Part shown: piece after piece, positions 1-9,292 of the stretch
Layout of the letters: every line of letters starts with the position of its first letter
Numbering within the stretch: the stretch's first letter is position 1
Notes under the pieces: model-generated
Seen by the model: the letters and a program-made list of their open reading frames with translations, nothing else
What the model was told of the DNA's origin: nothing
Database searches by the model: none
Source: Peronospora farinosa
Taxonomy: Eukaryota > Oomycota > Peronosporomycetes > Peronosporales > Peronosporaceae
Direction of reading: 5' to 3'
NCBI GenBank assembly: GCA_947646735.1
Contig: CANTFK010000602.1
Coordinates: 1 to 37,538, forward strand
Length of the DNA stretch: 37,538 nt
Program-made: the position numbers and the translations under genes

Positions 1-455
1 CATAACGACAGGTATCATGAGTTTCTAGGCTGTCAGATCGAACCCAGGCTCGTGAAACGCACCTCAACAGCTTTGTACAGTGTATAATGAACTAGTTGTC
101 CGAATTTAAAACCGTAAAAATCACATGTGCTTTTGGCTCCCACGTAGCTTACCTTACTTAAATTTGGACGGTTTGACACCGATATACGTCAGGAGCTGTT
201 CGGGTATTGTGCATTATCAGACGTTAGATACGTCACTGGGCGCCCTTCCAGGTTTGGAGCCGTTAAAAATAAGCGAAAGGCGCAGAAAGCCGAAGGGTTT
301 ATGAGTAGTACCGCGTTAGACCCCGCCGTTACGGGGTTCCTTATGATGTTATCGGTTTTAAATTCGGACGACTCACTGTACAAAGCTGTTGAGGTGCGTT
401 TCACGAGCCTGGGTTCGATCTGACAGCCTAGAAACTCATGATACCTGTCGTTATG
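1..455. repeat. Inverted repeat arms (1-114 and 353-455) around a 238-bp centre
   Basis: Bases 1-82 are the exact reverse complement of 374-455. After an 11-base insertion in the left arm (83-93) the match resumes, 94-114 against 353-373, with one mismatch. The left arm starts at the first base of the window, so the element may continue outside it. The centre (115-352) shows no recognisable gene. The structure could be a foldback or MITE-like transposon, or a local inverted duplication; no target-site duplication can be judged because the left end is cut off. It lies directly upstream of the initiator of the secreted repeat gene. Confidence 0.85.
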
Positions 456-497
456 ACATGGCCCTTTGACAATTGGCTTTGTCTCTCGCGATCTAAA

Positions 498-513
498 GCT
501 CATTCTCCAATTT
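498..513 (+). promoter_or_regulatory. Oomycete initiator (Inr) element
   Basis: GCTCATTCTCCAATTT matches the published oomycete Inr consensus GCTCATTYYNCAWTTT at all 16 positions and is followed by a T-rich stretch like the flanking promoter region. It lies about 40 bases before the ATG at 555. It therefore rules out the in-frame upstream ATG at 438, which would precede the transcription start. Confidence 0.85.
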
Positions 514-554
514 CTTTTTTGGCGGCAACATCGACCTTCCTTTCGAATCGACCG

Positions 555-2972
555 ATGACCTCACGAAATTTAGCACTAGCCGGTCTTCTGGCTGCGAGTA
601 TTGCGTCCGCAGAAGTCCAAGTCCCGGTTACCGTGCAGCATGATGCCACCTACTTGCTACCAAAATCTCGCGGCTTGCCCTGCTCGGGTGACGGAGCGAC
701 GCCCGTCGGCACGAGCTGCCCCAAAGCTGGAGATATTGCTTCTACCAACTGCCAGCCCTACCTTTTGTCCTATAATGGAGCGGTGTGCGTTGCCCCAGTC
801 GACGCTCAGTGCGTCCTCGTGGTCGACGACACGTGGGGGTGTGCATTCCCTCAGACGGGATACACTTCAGCTGCAGAAGCCGAGACCATCGCGATGTACG
901 GCAACAAAGGAGCAAAGTACGACAAGACCCTTGACATGCCGCTAGGTGTTAACTGCGATGTTGCTTCGGATAAAGTTGGCGAAATTACAACGGGAAACTA
1001 CGGTAGCACGACCCACAAGAGCGACGGCGCTACCTCCAACCACTATGGCAGCCCAACCACGGGCACGACCACTGGTACTTTCGGCAGCAAGAAGAAGGAG
1101 AGCGCTACAAACGACAGCTACGACATTACAAACCATATTACTAAAGACGGGAGATCCGGCAACTATGGAGTAAACACGGAAGGTGGTAAAATGATGGGCC
1201 ATCACAACCAACATGGCGTTGCTAAGGACGACGCAGACGGACACCATAAGCATGGCGCTGATAAAGACGTTAACGCTGTACACCAGAAGCATGCCAATGC
1301 TGAACACGGCAATGAGGGACATCAGAAGCATGGCCTTCCTGAAGACGATGCTACCAAGAAATACGAGCATGGCGCTGCTGATGTCGGCACTGACAGACAG
1401 AATCATGACGCTTCTAAAGACGGTGCTAACAAAAAATACGAGCATGGCGCTGCTGAAGTCGGCAATGACGTACATCAGAGGCATGGCACTTCTAAAGACG
1501 GTGCTAACAAGAAATACGAGCATGGCGCTGCTGAAGTCGGCACTGACGCACAGAAGTATGGCACTCCTAAAGACAATGCTAACAAAAAATACGAGCATGG
1601 CGCTGCTGATGTCGGCAATGACGGACATCAGAAGCATGGCACTTCTATAGACGGTGCTAACAAGAAATACGAGCATGGCGCTGCTGATGTCGGCAATGAC
1701 GGACATCAGAAGCATGGCACTTCTATAGACGGTGCTAACAAGAAATACGAGCATGGCGCTGCTGATGTCGGCACTGACGGACAGAATCATGACGCTTCTA
1801 AAGACGGTGCTAACAAGAAATACGAGCATGGCGCTGCTGAAGTCGGCACTGACGCACAGAAGTATGGCACTCCTAAAGACAATGCTAACAAAAAATACGA
1901 GCATGGCGCTGCTGATGTCGGCAATGACGGACATCAGAAGCATGGCACTTCTATAGACGGTGCTAACAAGAAATACGAGCATGGCGCTGCTGAAGTCGGT
2001 GCTGCCGGACGCTTCGAGAACGGCGCGTACGGATACAATCAACATGGCGATGACGGACTCTATCAGCATGGAGCTGCCGGAAACCACCAGTATGGCGGTG
2101 ACGGTCTCTATCAGCGTGTCGCTGACGGACTCTATCCGCATGGCGTTGCCGAAGACCATCAGAATGGCGGTGCCGACCACTATCACCATGGCGGCTACTA
2201 CCAGCATGGTGCTGCTAAAGATGGTGCTAGCGGACATTGGAAGCATGCTGCTGCTGAAGACGGCACTGTCAGACACCAGAGGAATAGCGCTTCTGAATAC
2301 GGTGCATTCGGACCCCAGAAGCAGGGTGTTGACAAAGTCGGCGGTATTAGTCACTACGAGCACGGCACTGACACATACTTTCCACATGGCGTTGCCGAAC
2401 AGCTCCCTCATGGCGATGACGGACACCACCAGCATGGCGATGCCGAGCACCATAAACATGGCGATGCCGAGCACCATAAACATGGTGCTGACGGATACTA
2501 CCAGCATGGCGCTACCGGATACTACCAGCATGGTACTGCCGGATACTATTACCATAACGCTGGTGGGCACTATGATCCTGTGGGATCTAAGACGACTGCT
2601 GATTACAACTACCAAACTGAAGTCCCGTCAAGTGACAAGACCTACCCAACTCACGACGCATACGATGTCTACAAATCCAAAATGACCTCGAAGAAGTATG
2701 ACACCGAAGAGCCTCCTACTGATACAACACAGCCGCCTATCGTGGTCCCTGACGTTGTGACGGTGGTTCCTACCATAGTAACGGTGGTCCCAGATATCCT
2801 ATCGGTGGTACCAGATATTTTGACGGTGGTTCCTGATATCCTATCGGTGGTCCCTGATATCCTAACGGTGGTTCCTGATGTCTTGACGGTGGTACCAACG
2901 CTTCCGACAGTACCGACAGTACCAACGCTTCCGACCGTACCGACAGTACCGACGCTTCTGAGACGGATGTGA
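555..2972 (+). CDS. Secreted histidine-rich tandem-repeat protein
   Basis: Predicted 805-residue secreted protein, probably a surface or extracellular-matrix component. The ATG at 555 is chosen because it follows the initiator and begins a clean signal peptide (hydrophobic core 6-17, likely cleavage after Ala19). Residues 20-100 form a small domain with six cysteines (43, 55, 66, 78, 86, 96), reminiscent of the N-terminal domain of oomycete mucin-like and cyst-germination repeat proteins; that link is from memory. From about residue 255 come 25- or 26-residue repeats of the type KYEHGAA(D/E)VG..., then degenerate HQHG/YQHGA repeats rich in His, Gly and Tyr. A Thr/Pro-rich tail follows with seven-residue VVPDIL(S/T) repeats and a final VPT run ending in LLRRM. 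No GPI signal or enzyme domain is seen. The repeats suggest rapid length variation. Function unknown. Confidence 0.85.
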   Translation: MTSRNLALAGLLAASIASAEVQVPVTVQHDATYLLPKSRGLPCSGDGATPVGTSCPKAGDIASTNCQPYLLSYNGAVCVAPVDAQCVLVVDDTWGCAFPQTGYTSAAEAETIAMYGNKGAKYDKTLDMPLGVNCDVASDKVGEITTGNYGSTTHKSDGATSNHYGSPTTGTTTGTFGSKKKESATNDSYDITNHITKDGRSGNYGVNTEGGKMMGHHNQHGVAKDDADGHHKHGADKDVNAVHQKHANAEHGNEGHQKHGLPEDDATKKYEHGAADVGTDRQNHDASKDGANKKYEHGAAEVGNDVHQRHGTSKDGANKKYEHGAAEVGTDAQKYGTPKDNANKKYEHGAADVGNDGHQKHGTSIDGANKKYEHGAADVGNDGHQKHGTSIDGANKKYEHGAADVGTDGQNHDASKDGANKKYEHGAAEVGTDAQKYGTPKDNANKKYEHGAADVGNDGHQKHGTSIDGANKKYEHGAAEVGAAGRFENGAYGYNQHGDDGLYQHGAAGNHQYGGDGLYQRVADGLYPHGVAEDHQNGGADHYHHGGYYQHGAAKDGASGHWKHAAAEDGTVRHQRNSASEYGAFGPQKQGVDKVGGISHYEHGTDTYFPHGVAEQLPHGDDGHHQHGDAEHHKHGDAEHHKHGADGYYQHGATGYYQHGTAGYYYHNAGGHYDPVGSKTTADYNYQTEVPSSDKTYPTHDAYDVYKSKMTSKKYDTEEPPTDTTQPPIVVPDVVTVVPTIVTVVPDILSVVPDILTVVPDILSVVPDILTVVPDVLTVVPTLPTVPTVPTLPTVPTVPTLLRRM
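1369..1995 (+). repeat. Coding minisatellite, 75/78-bp units
   Basis: About eight units encode KYEHGAA(D/E)VG followed by one of several variant endings: T-D-x-Q-N-H-D (75 bp), T-D-A-Q-K-Y-G (75 bp) or N-D-G-H-Q-K-H-G (78 bp). Neighbouring units with the same ending are nearly identical at DNA level, and the pair 'QKYG unit then HQKHG unit' occurs twice. This indicates recent expansion by multi-unit duplication. Confidence 0.85.
2743..2957 (+). repeat. Coding 21-bp and shorter repeats in the C-terminal tail
   Basis: Seven-residue units VVP(D/T)(I/V)(L/V)(S/T) repeat about eight times, giving a 21-bp DNA period, and then grade into a VPT/LPT run up to the stop codon. This array is unrelated in sequence to the KYEHG array of the same gene. 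Confidence 0.85.
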
Positions 2973-3908
2973 TCATCCGGCAGACATCTGAAAGTCGTTG
3001 AGCCAACTTCGTAGCACCATATCCATACGAAGTGCACTATACATAGTAGTAGAAGAGCATTTCGTAGTTCAGGGATTCAGGCAATCATAACAAAATAAAA
3101 TGAAAGGGTAGTTTCAAGATAATTCCATAATATTATCTCCTGAAAATTATTATCGAGCGTTATACAGCTAACTATGGAGGCTGAACTGTCCAATGTTGTG
3201 TTCGCGCAATTCATAAGATTTTGTATTGGGGTAGTTATCCTGAGAACCTGTTCACGTGTAAGTAGCAGTACAAAGTTATAGCCGATAGAGAGGAGTCCAA
3301 CATTCCGCGATAATATATGCAGCATTTTCATAGAATGACAGGCTTTTGACTCTCTGTGGTAGTCTTTTCTAGCCTTTCAAAAACGCTACCTCGGTCATAG
3401 CAATTGTCCACATCGTGAGATCTTCGAAAACACTCGTGAGATCAATTGCGAACTAACTGGAGTAGACCCTTTTCGACCTGACAGGCACACGTGTTATACA
3501 TGAAATAGGCAGTGAATTGGCAGTCTCGCTTTACCGCCTAATTGAAAATTTGTTTTTGAAACTGCTAAACAAGTAACGTTGCTCGTGTGTGAGTGAGTAC
3601 ACAGCTTTCATTCATCTGATCCCCCGCTTCAAGCTACTTCTTGGTATTCGACTTGACGTTCGGAAACAAGAGATACTTCTGTCTATTATAAAATGTGAAG
3701 AACTGTAGCTTTTCAGCAATCGGTAGCATCTGGACTAGAGGAGTTAGCTTGCGAAAAATGCCTGACATACTCGTTGCAGAACAAAATATGAGGGAAGGGC
3801 TGCACTAACGACAGCGTTTGTTTTTATTCGATGGCTTTGCATTGTATTCTGCTAGCTGAGTATGATTACATGCATATGTAGACGCATACGACGTTGCTAC
3901 AGGTCGAA
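2973..3908. other. Intergenic region
   Basis: Between the convergent 3' ends of the repeat-protein gene and the GT60 gene. I see only short AT-rich open frames without a start context or a recognisable domain, and no RNA gene. Confidence 0.5.
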
Positions 3909-5369
3909 TTAGACTGGATAGCATATGTTACTTACTGGTTTTGTCCTGCGATTGCGACGGAACCTGCGCGACAATGAGTTGTTCACGAAAGCCACGATAA
4001 CGAGAGCACCACCAAAGAAAAGTATAATCGGCGCCGCATAGTGGAATGTATCCACGTTGATGCTGTCCGTTGCGCGATGCCAAAGCTGTCCAACATTCTT
4101 TACGTCATTTTCCTGCACAATTATCCGGTTTGGCGTGCCATGTAATGTCCAGACTCCTCCCACAATTTCTTCCACTTCTGTTGCGTTAGCGTACGGTACC
4201 CAGTGCCTTTGCTCGCACGACTCAGCATCTTTCTTTCCCTCTTCAAATGTCACCCCGCAAAACTCCAGGTATTGTTTCAAGGTCCGCACATTTCCAAACC
4301 CGTACTTATCCAGTTCAATTGTGGTCACTCGTCCTACAAATGGTTGACCTACCAACACCTTGAAACGATTAATGCCCATCTTCTCCTCTTGGTCTTTGCG
4401 TTTTTGGTCCACTGGAATCGATTCAAACCGTGCTGGCACCGACGTGTAGTTATGATACACCACGCTTCCCAGCTTACTAGGTGAGTACATATCGTATCCA
4501 TGTGTCCAAAGTCTTGAAGCTCTTATAAATTCCTCTCCGTCAAAAATCCACAACATATGCGAATCGACCGGCACTCTTTTTTCCGCGTGACACTTGTTGT
4601 ACGAGAAGCCAGCACCCCATAGAGCTTGTAACTGCGGCATCTTAGATTCTCCGATAACACTAGCGCCAACATTTCTCACCAACCCATTGGCACCTCGCAT
4701 TGTTGTACACAAATGTGGTAGGTCTACTTCTTTCGGCAGCTTATTATCTCCATTTTCCGCGACAAAGTTGTGAATGTGATGAATATACGTGGTCATCACT
4801 GCCATTTCGTTCCCAATGTCTTTCCATTCTTTCAACAGATTTTGATCCCATCCATTGGTAAAGATACTGTGTCCGTCCAGTTGAAGACAAAAATCTTCGT
4901 CTTGGATTAATTTCTGTTGATAGTGTCTCGCTAATGTTGGACCTCTGGATTCGCTTGACGAGCGTTCATCAACTCGAATCTGGTCTTTAAAAGGACACTC
5001 TCCTTGGTCTGGCCACACTTTTTGTGCCATGATACAAAATTCATCCAGACACTGTTGGTCTGATGGGTTTACTTGGTCGACCACCCCAAAGCTGATACTT
5101 CTTGGCTTCTTTGCCCTTAAGAAACCAGTGAGGATGGTTTGAGCACAACGAAAGCCGTCTCGAAAGACGGAAAGACCCACGAAAAGCTTGGGGTCATCGG
5201 GAACACGTGGAGAAGGAGGACGCAAATGAAGTTGCGATGGATTTAACGGAATATGCTGGACACTTGGATCCAACTCCACGGAACGATTGGTGCCCAAGAT
5301 GCTTAAAGTGGACGCAAAGCCAATGTCGACCATGGAGAGAGGTAGAAGGAGCAGGAAAATATAGCGCAT
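3909..5369 (-). CDS. GT60 family GlcNAc-transferase (Skp1 GnT1/GlcNAc-domain type), membrane-bound
   Basis: Predicted 486-residue glycosyltransferase of the GlcNAc/GT60 family, which transfers N-acetylglucosamine to hydroxyproline (Skp1, in Dictyostelium) or Thr (mucins, in trypanosomes). Family landmarks are the N-terminal LFVGLSVFRDGFRCAQTIL, an R-G-P-T-L-A-R-H-Y motif, and the metal-site strand DFCLQLDGHSIF (D-x-H in place of D-x-D), then a long conserved core with MRGANG and WGAGFSYNKCHAEKRVPVD. The open frame runs up to a TTG at 5420, but the first ATG is at 5369 and starts a signal sequence (MRYIFLLLLPLSMVDIGFA). A second hydrophobic helix (YAAPIILFFGGALVIVAFV) lies near the C-terminus, before a basic tail (RRFRRNRRTK). 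The enzyme therefore looks lumenal with a C-terminal anchor, unlike the soluble cytoplasmic Skp1 enzyme of Dictyostelium. No intron. The acceptor protein cannot be told from sequence. Confidence 0.88.
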   Translation of the reverse strand: MRYIFLLLLPLSMVDIGFASTLSILGTNRSVELDPSVQHIPLNPSQLHLRPPSPRVPDDPKLFVGLSVFRDGFRCAQTILTGFLRAKKPRSISFGVVDQVNPSDQQCLDEFCIMAQKVWPDQGECPFKDQIRVDERSSSESRGPTLARHYQQKLIQDEDFCLQLDGHSIFTNGWDQNLLKEWKDIGNEMAVMTTYIHHIHNFVAENGDNKLPKEVDLPHLCTTMRGANGLVRNVGASVIGESKMPQLQALWGAGFSYNKCHAEKRVPVDSHMLWIFDGEEFIRASRLWTHGYDMYSPSKLGSVVYHNYTSVPARFESIPVDQKRKDQEEKMGINRFKVLVGQPFVGRVTTIELDKYGFGNVRTLKQYLEFCGVTFEEGKKDAESCEQRHWVPYANATEVEEIVGGVWTLHGTPNRIIVQENDVKNVGQLWHRATDSINVDTFHYAAPIILFFGGALVIVAFVNNSLSRRFRRNRRTKPVSNICYPV

Positions 5370-5435
5370 TGATGAAGTAGGCTTACAGGCACTGTCAATG
5401 GAAGAGCAGGAATGGTTCAATCCTTCTACTCAAAA

Positions 5436-5496
5436 CATTAAATACCTGATGGATGTGCTTTCGCGTACGAAAACACATCCATCAGGTATTTGATGT
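5436..5496. repeat. Long near-perfect hairpin
   Basis: Bases 5440-5457 (AAATACCTGATGGATGTG) are the exact reverse complement of 5474-5491. The stem continues inward, after one mismatch, with TTTCG/CGAAA around the loop CGTA, and outward with about four more pairs. It lies roughly 70 bases upstream of the GT60 start codon, in its 5' UTR or promoter. It could be a miniature foldback element or a regulatory RNA structure. It is not a terminator in the bacterial sense. Confidence 0.8.
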
Positions 5497-5979
5497 AATT
5501 CTCTTAACGTACTCTACGAGTATCACTGATTATTAGTGAAGCTTCTTGTGGGAATCTGGTGATCCAAAACGTTTAAGGCAGAAAAAGCTGTCATGTTCGT
5601 GTCAATCATAACATTTGAGACCTCTCTCGCTTTTCATGGTGCCATCCCGAAAGTACATCATACCGATTTGATACGATTCCCCCATCGATTTGCTGGATTC
5701 CAGCTTTGATTGGAGTGTCCGAAGCACATCAGGCAGCTTTGTGAGATAGTGGTGCTGTCAACTCGGACTTCTTACGTCGGGGTAACCATTATGTTTGTAC
5801 TTGTACAAGACCGACAGCTACTTTGGTTATCTACCTGTACCTTATCTTCAGTACTCTGCAATTTCACATCGGCGGCTGCTTCGTTCGCAAAATTTGCCGT
5901 ACTTCTCGTTTTTTTCACGTTTGCACCACTTCTTCGCGCTTATTTCTTCATCTTCACGGGCGCTTTCGACTTCGGTGCG

Positions 5980-7957
5980 CTAACCGATTCGTGACTCCTG
6001 CCGTCGTGTCTCGATCTTCCAGGCAGCTAAAAGCTCTAGCTGCAGCTTTTGTAGCAACGCGTGCTTTGTATCAAGTGCGAAAGTCTTGAGCAACTCGAGA
6101 AAATGTGGCATTGCCTCACGCTTGAATGGTAATGTCATTAGCAACGGCACTGCATCGACCGTGTAACCTGCGCAGACACACGCAGCAACTACCGGGATCA
6201 GAGAAACACGCTGGCGCTTATCCTTGATAGCTGTTTGGCCTCCTGGCTTTGTCACAACACTTGGCTTTATCGCGTCTCGCTGCTGGTTTACATTGGTTTG
6301 TGGGTGTTGCACGCATGTCAACCAATTGATGCAGAAGTCGGAGAGTGTCGTTGGCGATGAAGCTCTACACTCGGCCATCCACAAGGCCAGAGAACGACGG
6401 GCAGCGGGGTTTATGGCTACTAATGTGACGCCAGTGCCAGTTTTGATCGCTCGAAAGAGACGCATGCCGTGACGCATCGAGGTTTCCGAGCTGTGCAACC
6501 TTTGTCCGTTCATTTGGTGATCCAATTGTAGGGGTTGAACTTGCGAGACACAGCAAGTCGACCCAATAGTATCAGCCGCATTAATATCGTGCGAGCTCCT
6601 TTTGCCCAACAGTGACTGCACCAACTGCAAGGATCCGTAGCGCGCAGCATAATCAAGCACTGACTCATTCTTGCCATGCGTTCTGGCTTGTAGTAGAATT
6701 TCTGCAGACTCGTAAGCGCAAAGCATCTCGATGACCTGCTTGTGCTTCTTTACGATCGCCAAATGCAGCGCAGTCTCACCACGCTCATTGACGACATCGA
6801 TGCTCGTGTACTTGCTGTCTAGCAAGAAACGTACAGCGTCGACAACTCCAAGCTCCGCCGCTTGCAGCAGCACAGCAGCAGGGAAATCCTGTCTTCCGGA
6901 TGTAGCGACCAGAGAGTAGTGGTTTAAAAGCAGTTGCAGTACCGTCGTATCCCCGTTGTGAACAACGATCGTTAAAGGGGTCTCGCCAGTCTTATCCGGG
7001 ATATCAATTAGTGCACCTTGAGAAATCAGCAAGTTTGTCACCAGTACGCTCTGTTCAGGAGATGTTCGCAGACACACATGAAGCGGAGTTCTACCAGCTA
7101 TGTCCTGGGCATCTATACATGCTCCATTTTCCAAGAGAAGTTTTGCTACCTCGAAAAGCTCATCATTCGTGGCTAAGAGTAGCGCTGTCTTGCCTTCCTG
7201 ATCACGCGCTTCTATCTTTGCGCCGTGTCGGAGTAGCAACTTTACAACGTTCAGTGTGTTGTTCAGGCGTTCGGCATCCTCCTTACGGCACTGTATCAAC
7301 ACAAACAAGCGTTAAGCTAGATGAGCTACATACGTCACCATCTTCCACCAGCAATAGCAAACACCACTTACATCCGTGACCGTATTGAGCTGCACGACCG
7401 CACTTCCCTGAAAGACCGCACGCAACGCTTGAACATTGTGTCGCATGAGTGTTGCCATCAACGCCGTTACTCCTCGACGACCTCTCTCATCTACTTGCTG
7501 GCCCTCTTTTAGCAAAAACTCCAAGACGTCGTAGTTGCCGTCCCAGGCAGCCGCATGGAGCGCAGAGGCTCCTATCGTTGGAAGGTGAAACTTTTCCCAG
7601 TCACAAAACGACGGAGCTTCGTCGCCCACATCAGCATACTTTGGATTCAACTTGGACGTTATTGCAACCTACACCAAGAACACGATCGATGTGCATCAGC
7701 GATACCCGCAGACAGGCAGCGATGAACCAGGCAAAACAATCGGACGAGGCAAGTGGACAAGAGTAGTACTTGCTCGAAGCACCACATCAAGATGGCTTTG
7801 GTCCAGTACGTACGCGTTCGAGTGCGAGCCACTTGGGGTGCGTCTTGCGAAGACTTTGCATGGTCGTGATATCACCTCTGCGACCGGCATCGAGCCACGC
7901 TTGCTCTACCTGGTTGCAGGTGATGGCATTCTCCATCCATTTCATCGTCCCCGCCAT
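5980..7957 (-). CDS. Ankyrin-repeat protein, three exons
   Basis: Proposed exons on the minus strand are 7957-7814, 7668-7372 and 7290-5980, giving 583 residues. The 7371-7291 intron (gtaagt...acag) is clear and phase 0. The first intron (gtacgt...gtgtag, 7813-7669) is also phase 0 and joins an N-terminal exon encoding MAGTMKWMENAITCNQ to the ankyrin exon; it is less certain. Residues about 60-340 hold some seven or eight ankyrin repeats (ALHAAAWDGNYDVLEFLL, GKTALLLATNDELFEVAKLL, GRTPLHVCL, GETPLTIVVHNGD, GETALHLAIVKKHKQVIEML). The C-terminal 220 residues are helical and not recognised (WMAECR...FCINWLTC, then VSLIPVVAACVCAGYTVDAVPLLMTLPF). Ankyrin repeats mediate protein binding; the partner is unknown. 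The stop is TAG followed by C, with 43 more open codons beyond it. Confidence 0.8.
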
Positions 7958-9292
7958 GACCGACTTCGTTCTGGCAGATCGGCAGTCGGTCGGCGTGATT
8001 TGGAATGATACAAGCAGTGCTATCGGAGACTTGGACGGTTAGTTGGATCTTATTCCGTCACGCCGGACTTGCAGTCCAGACGTCGCATCAGGCAAGTCTC
8101 ATCCTTTCGGAAAAAGCGACTTGAGCGCTTTGGTGACGCAGGCAGGCCGGTGAGAAGACGAAGGCGAAGAGAACGCGCCGTGGCTGGCTAGCAGCAGCTC
8201 GGATCCTGACTTTGGCTTTCAAAGCTTTGCAAAGGCTGAGAAAAATGGCAGGAAGCACAGATAAGAGGACATCCTCAGATGTTCATGTGTGACAAGAAGA
8301 TATAGATGTGAACCTGGAGCTGAGCTGTTTGCAAAGGTGGCGTTTACGTCTCATTGCTCGCCTCGTTTCTGAAAGGCTCAGCAGTGATTGACATTGTTTC
8401 TGTACTGCAGCAATCCGTCATCTTCAGACCTATCTTCGTGATGTGGTGGCAGAGATACCGGACGCAAGACGTTAACGGTGACTATCATACACTTACGAGC
8501 TGCATTTGATAAATTAGCTCCATATCGTCTAAGTTTGGTGCAAGAATGCAACGAGAGAACAGCGTTTGTGCCGGCAAATACATAGTAGTTGAACGTCTGG
8601 GCGCTCTCATCTTAGTGTCTAGACGTCCCATAATGTAGTACTGCAGTCTACATTTGCTTCAATACTATCAAGTTGAGTGACTCGTTTTGACACCTACTGC
8701 TGGTGAGGGTGGACCTCAGTATTTGCTGGAAAGCAGAAGGCGCAGACGCAATAGCAAGTTCGTAGAAAAGTCCACCATGCGCTATGTGGGTAACCAACCT
8801 AATGTCTAGCAATGAATCTTTGTCCAAAAGGTTCAATGAGGCCATGCTCAGTGCAGTTTTAATCTCGTTTTGCTTTGTTTATGAGATGAATCTCATGTGT
8901 CGTTCACGAAACCAAACCATGAAACAACATTGAGGCAAGAATTGGAGAATGAGCGAGTGACTTGTTGCAAACTGAGTCAACAACTTTATAAAATCATTGA
9001 CACGACTTGGCAGATTCTTGCAATGAAAACGATAGTTTTACATGGAGAAAAGCTATGCCTTGTCGACACATGACAAAAGTTTCACGGATGGTCACAATAC
9101 CTATGATGGTGGAGTTCACTGAGGATAAAAACATCGATGTATATCTTCATTACGGCTTTTGCTGGGTCTCCTTACGATCCTTTCATATCTTGTTACAAAT
9201 TCTAAATTTCTAAAATAGAATATATATATTTATCGCCAATCATATTCAAGTAATAAAAATCCCACGGTATATCTTACGCCAATCAAACAATA
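7958..9292. other. Intergenic region
   Basis: Lies between the divergent ankyrin and TXNDC9 genes, so both promoters should be here. The last 300 bases before 9293 are AT-rich, as is typical of a promoter, but I find no perfect initiator. No convincing coding frame or RNA gene. Confidence 0.5.

Noticed and set aside
189..503. 104-codon minus-strand frame across the inverted repeat
   Set aside because: It runs through the right arm of the repeat and its centre, and shows no domain. Taken as chance or a fragment of the repeat.
438..554. Upstream in-frame ATG extending the secreted protein by 39 codons
   Set aside because: The initiator at 498-513 places transcription start after this ATG, and the extension would bury the signal peptide.
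1369..1995. CRISPR-like array
   Set aside because: The repeats are long, contiguous and in frame within a coding region of a eukaryotic gene; there are no spacers.
942..2615. 557-codon open frame on the minus strand opposite the secreted repeat protein
   Set aside because: It arises because the repeated codons (for example CATGGC, GCTGCTGAAGTC) contain no reverse-strand stops. Its protein is a mirror of the repeat with no domain, and the plus-strand gene has an initiator and signal peptide.
7696..7890. 64-codon minus-strand frame as first exon of the ankyrin gene
   Set aside because: Its only good donor gives the wrong phase for the ankyrin exon. The overlapping frame starting at 7957 joins in phase 0 and looks like a proper N-terminus.
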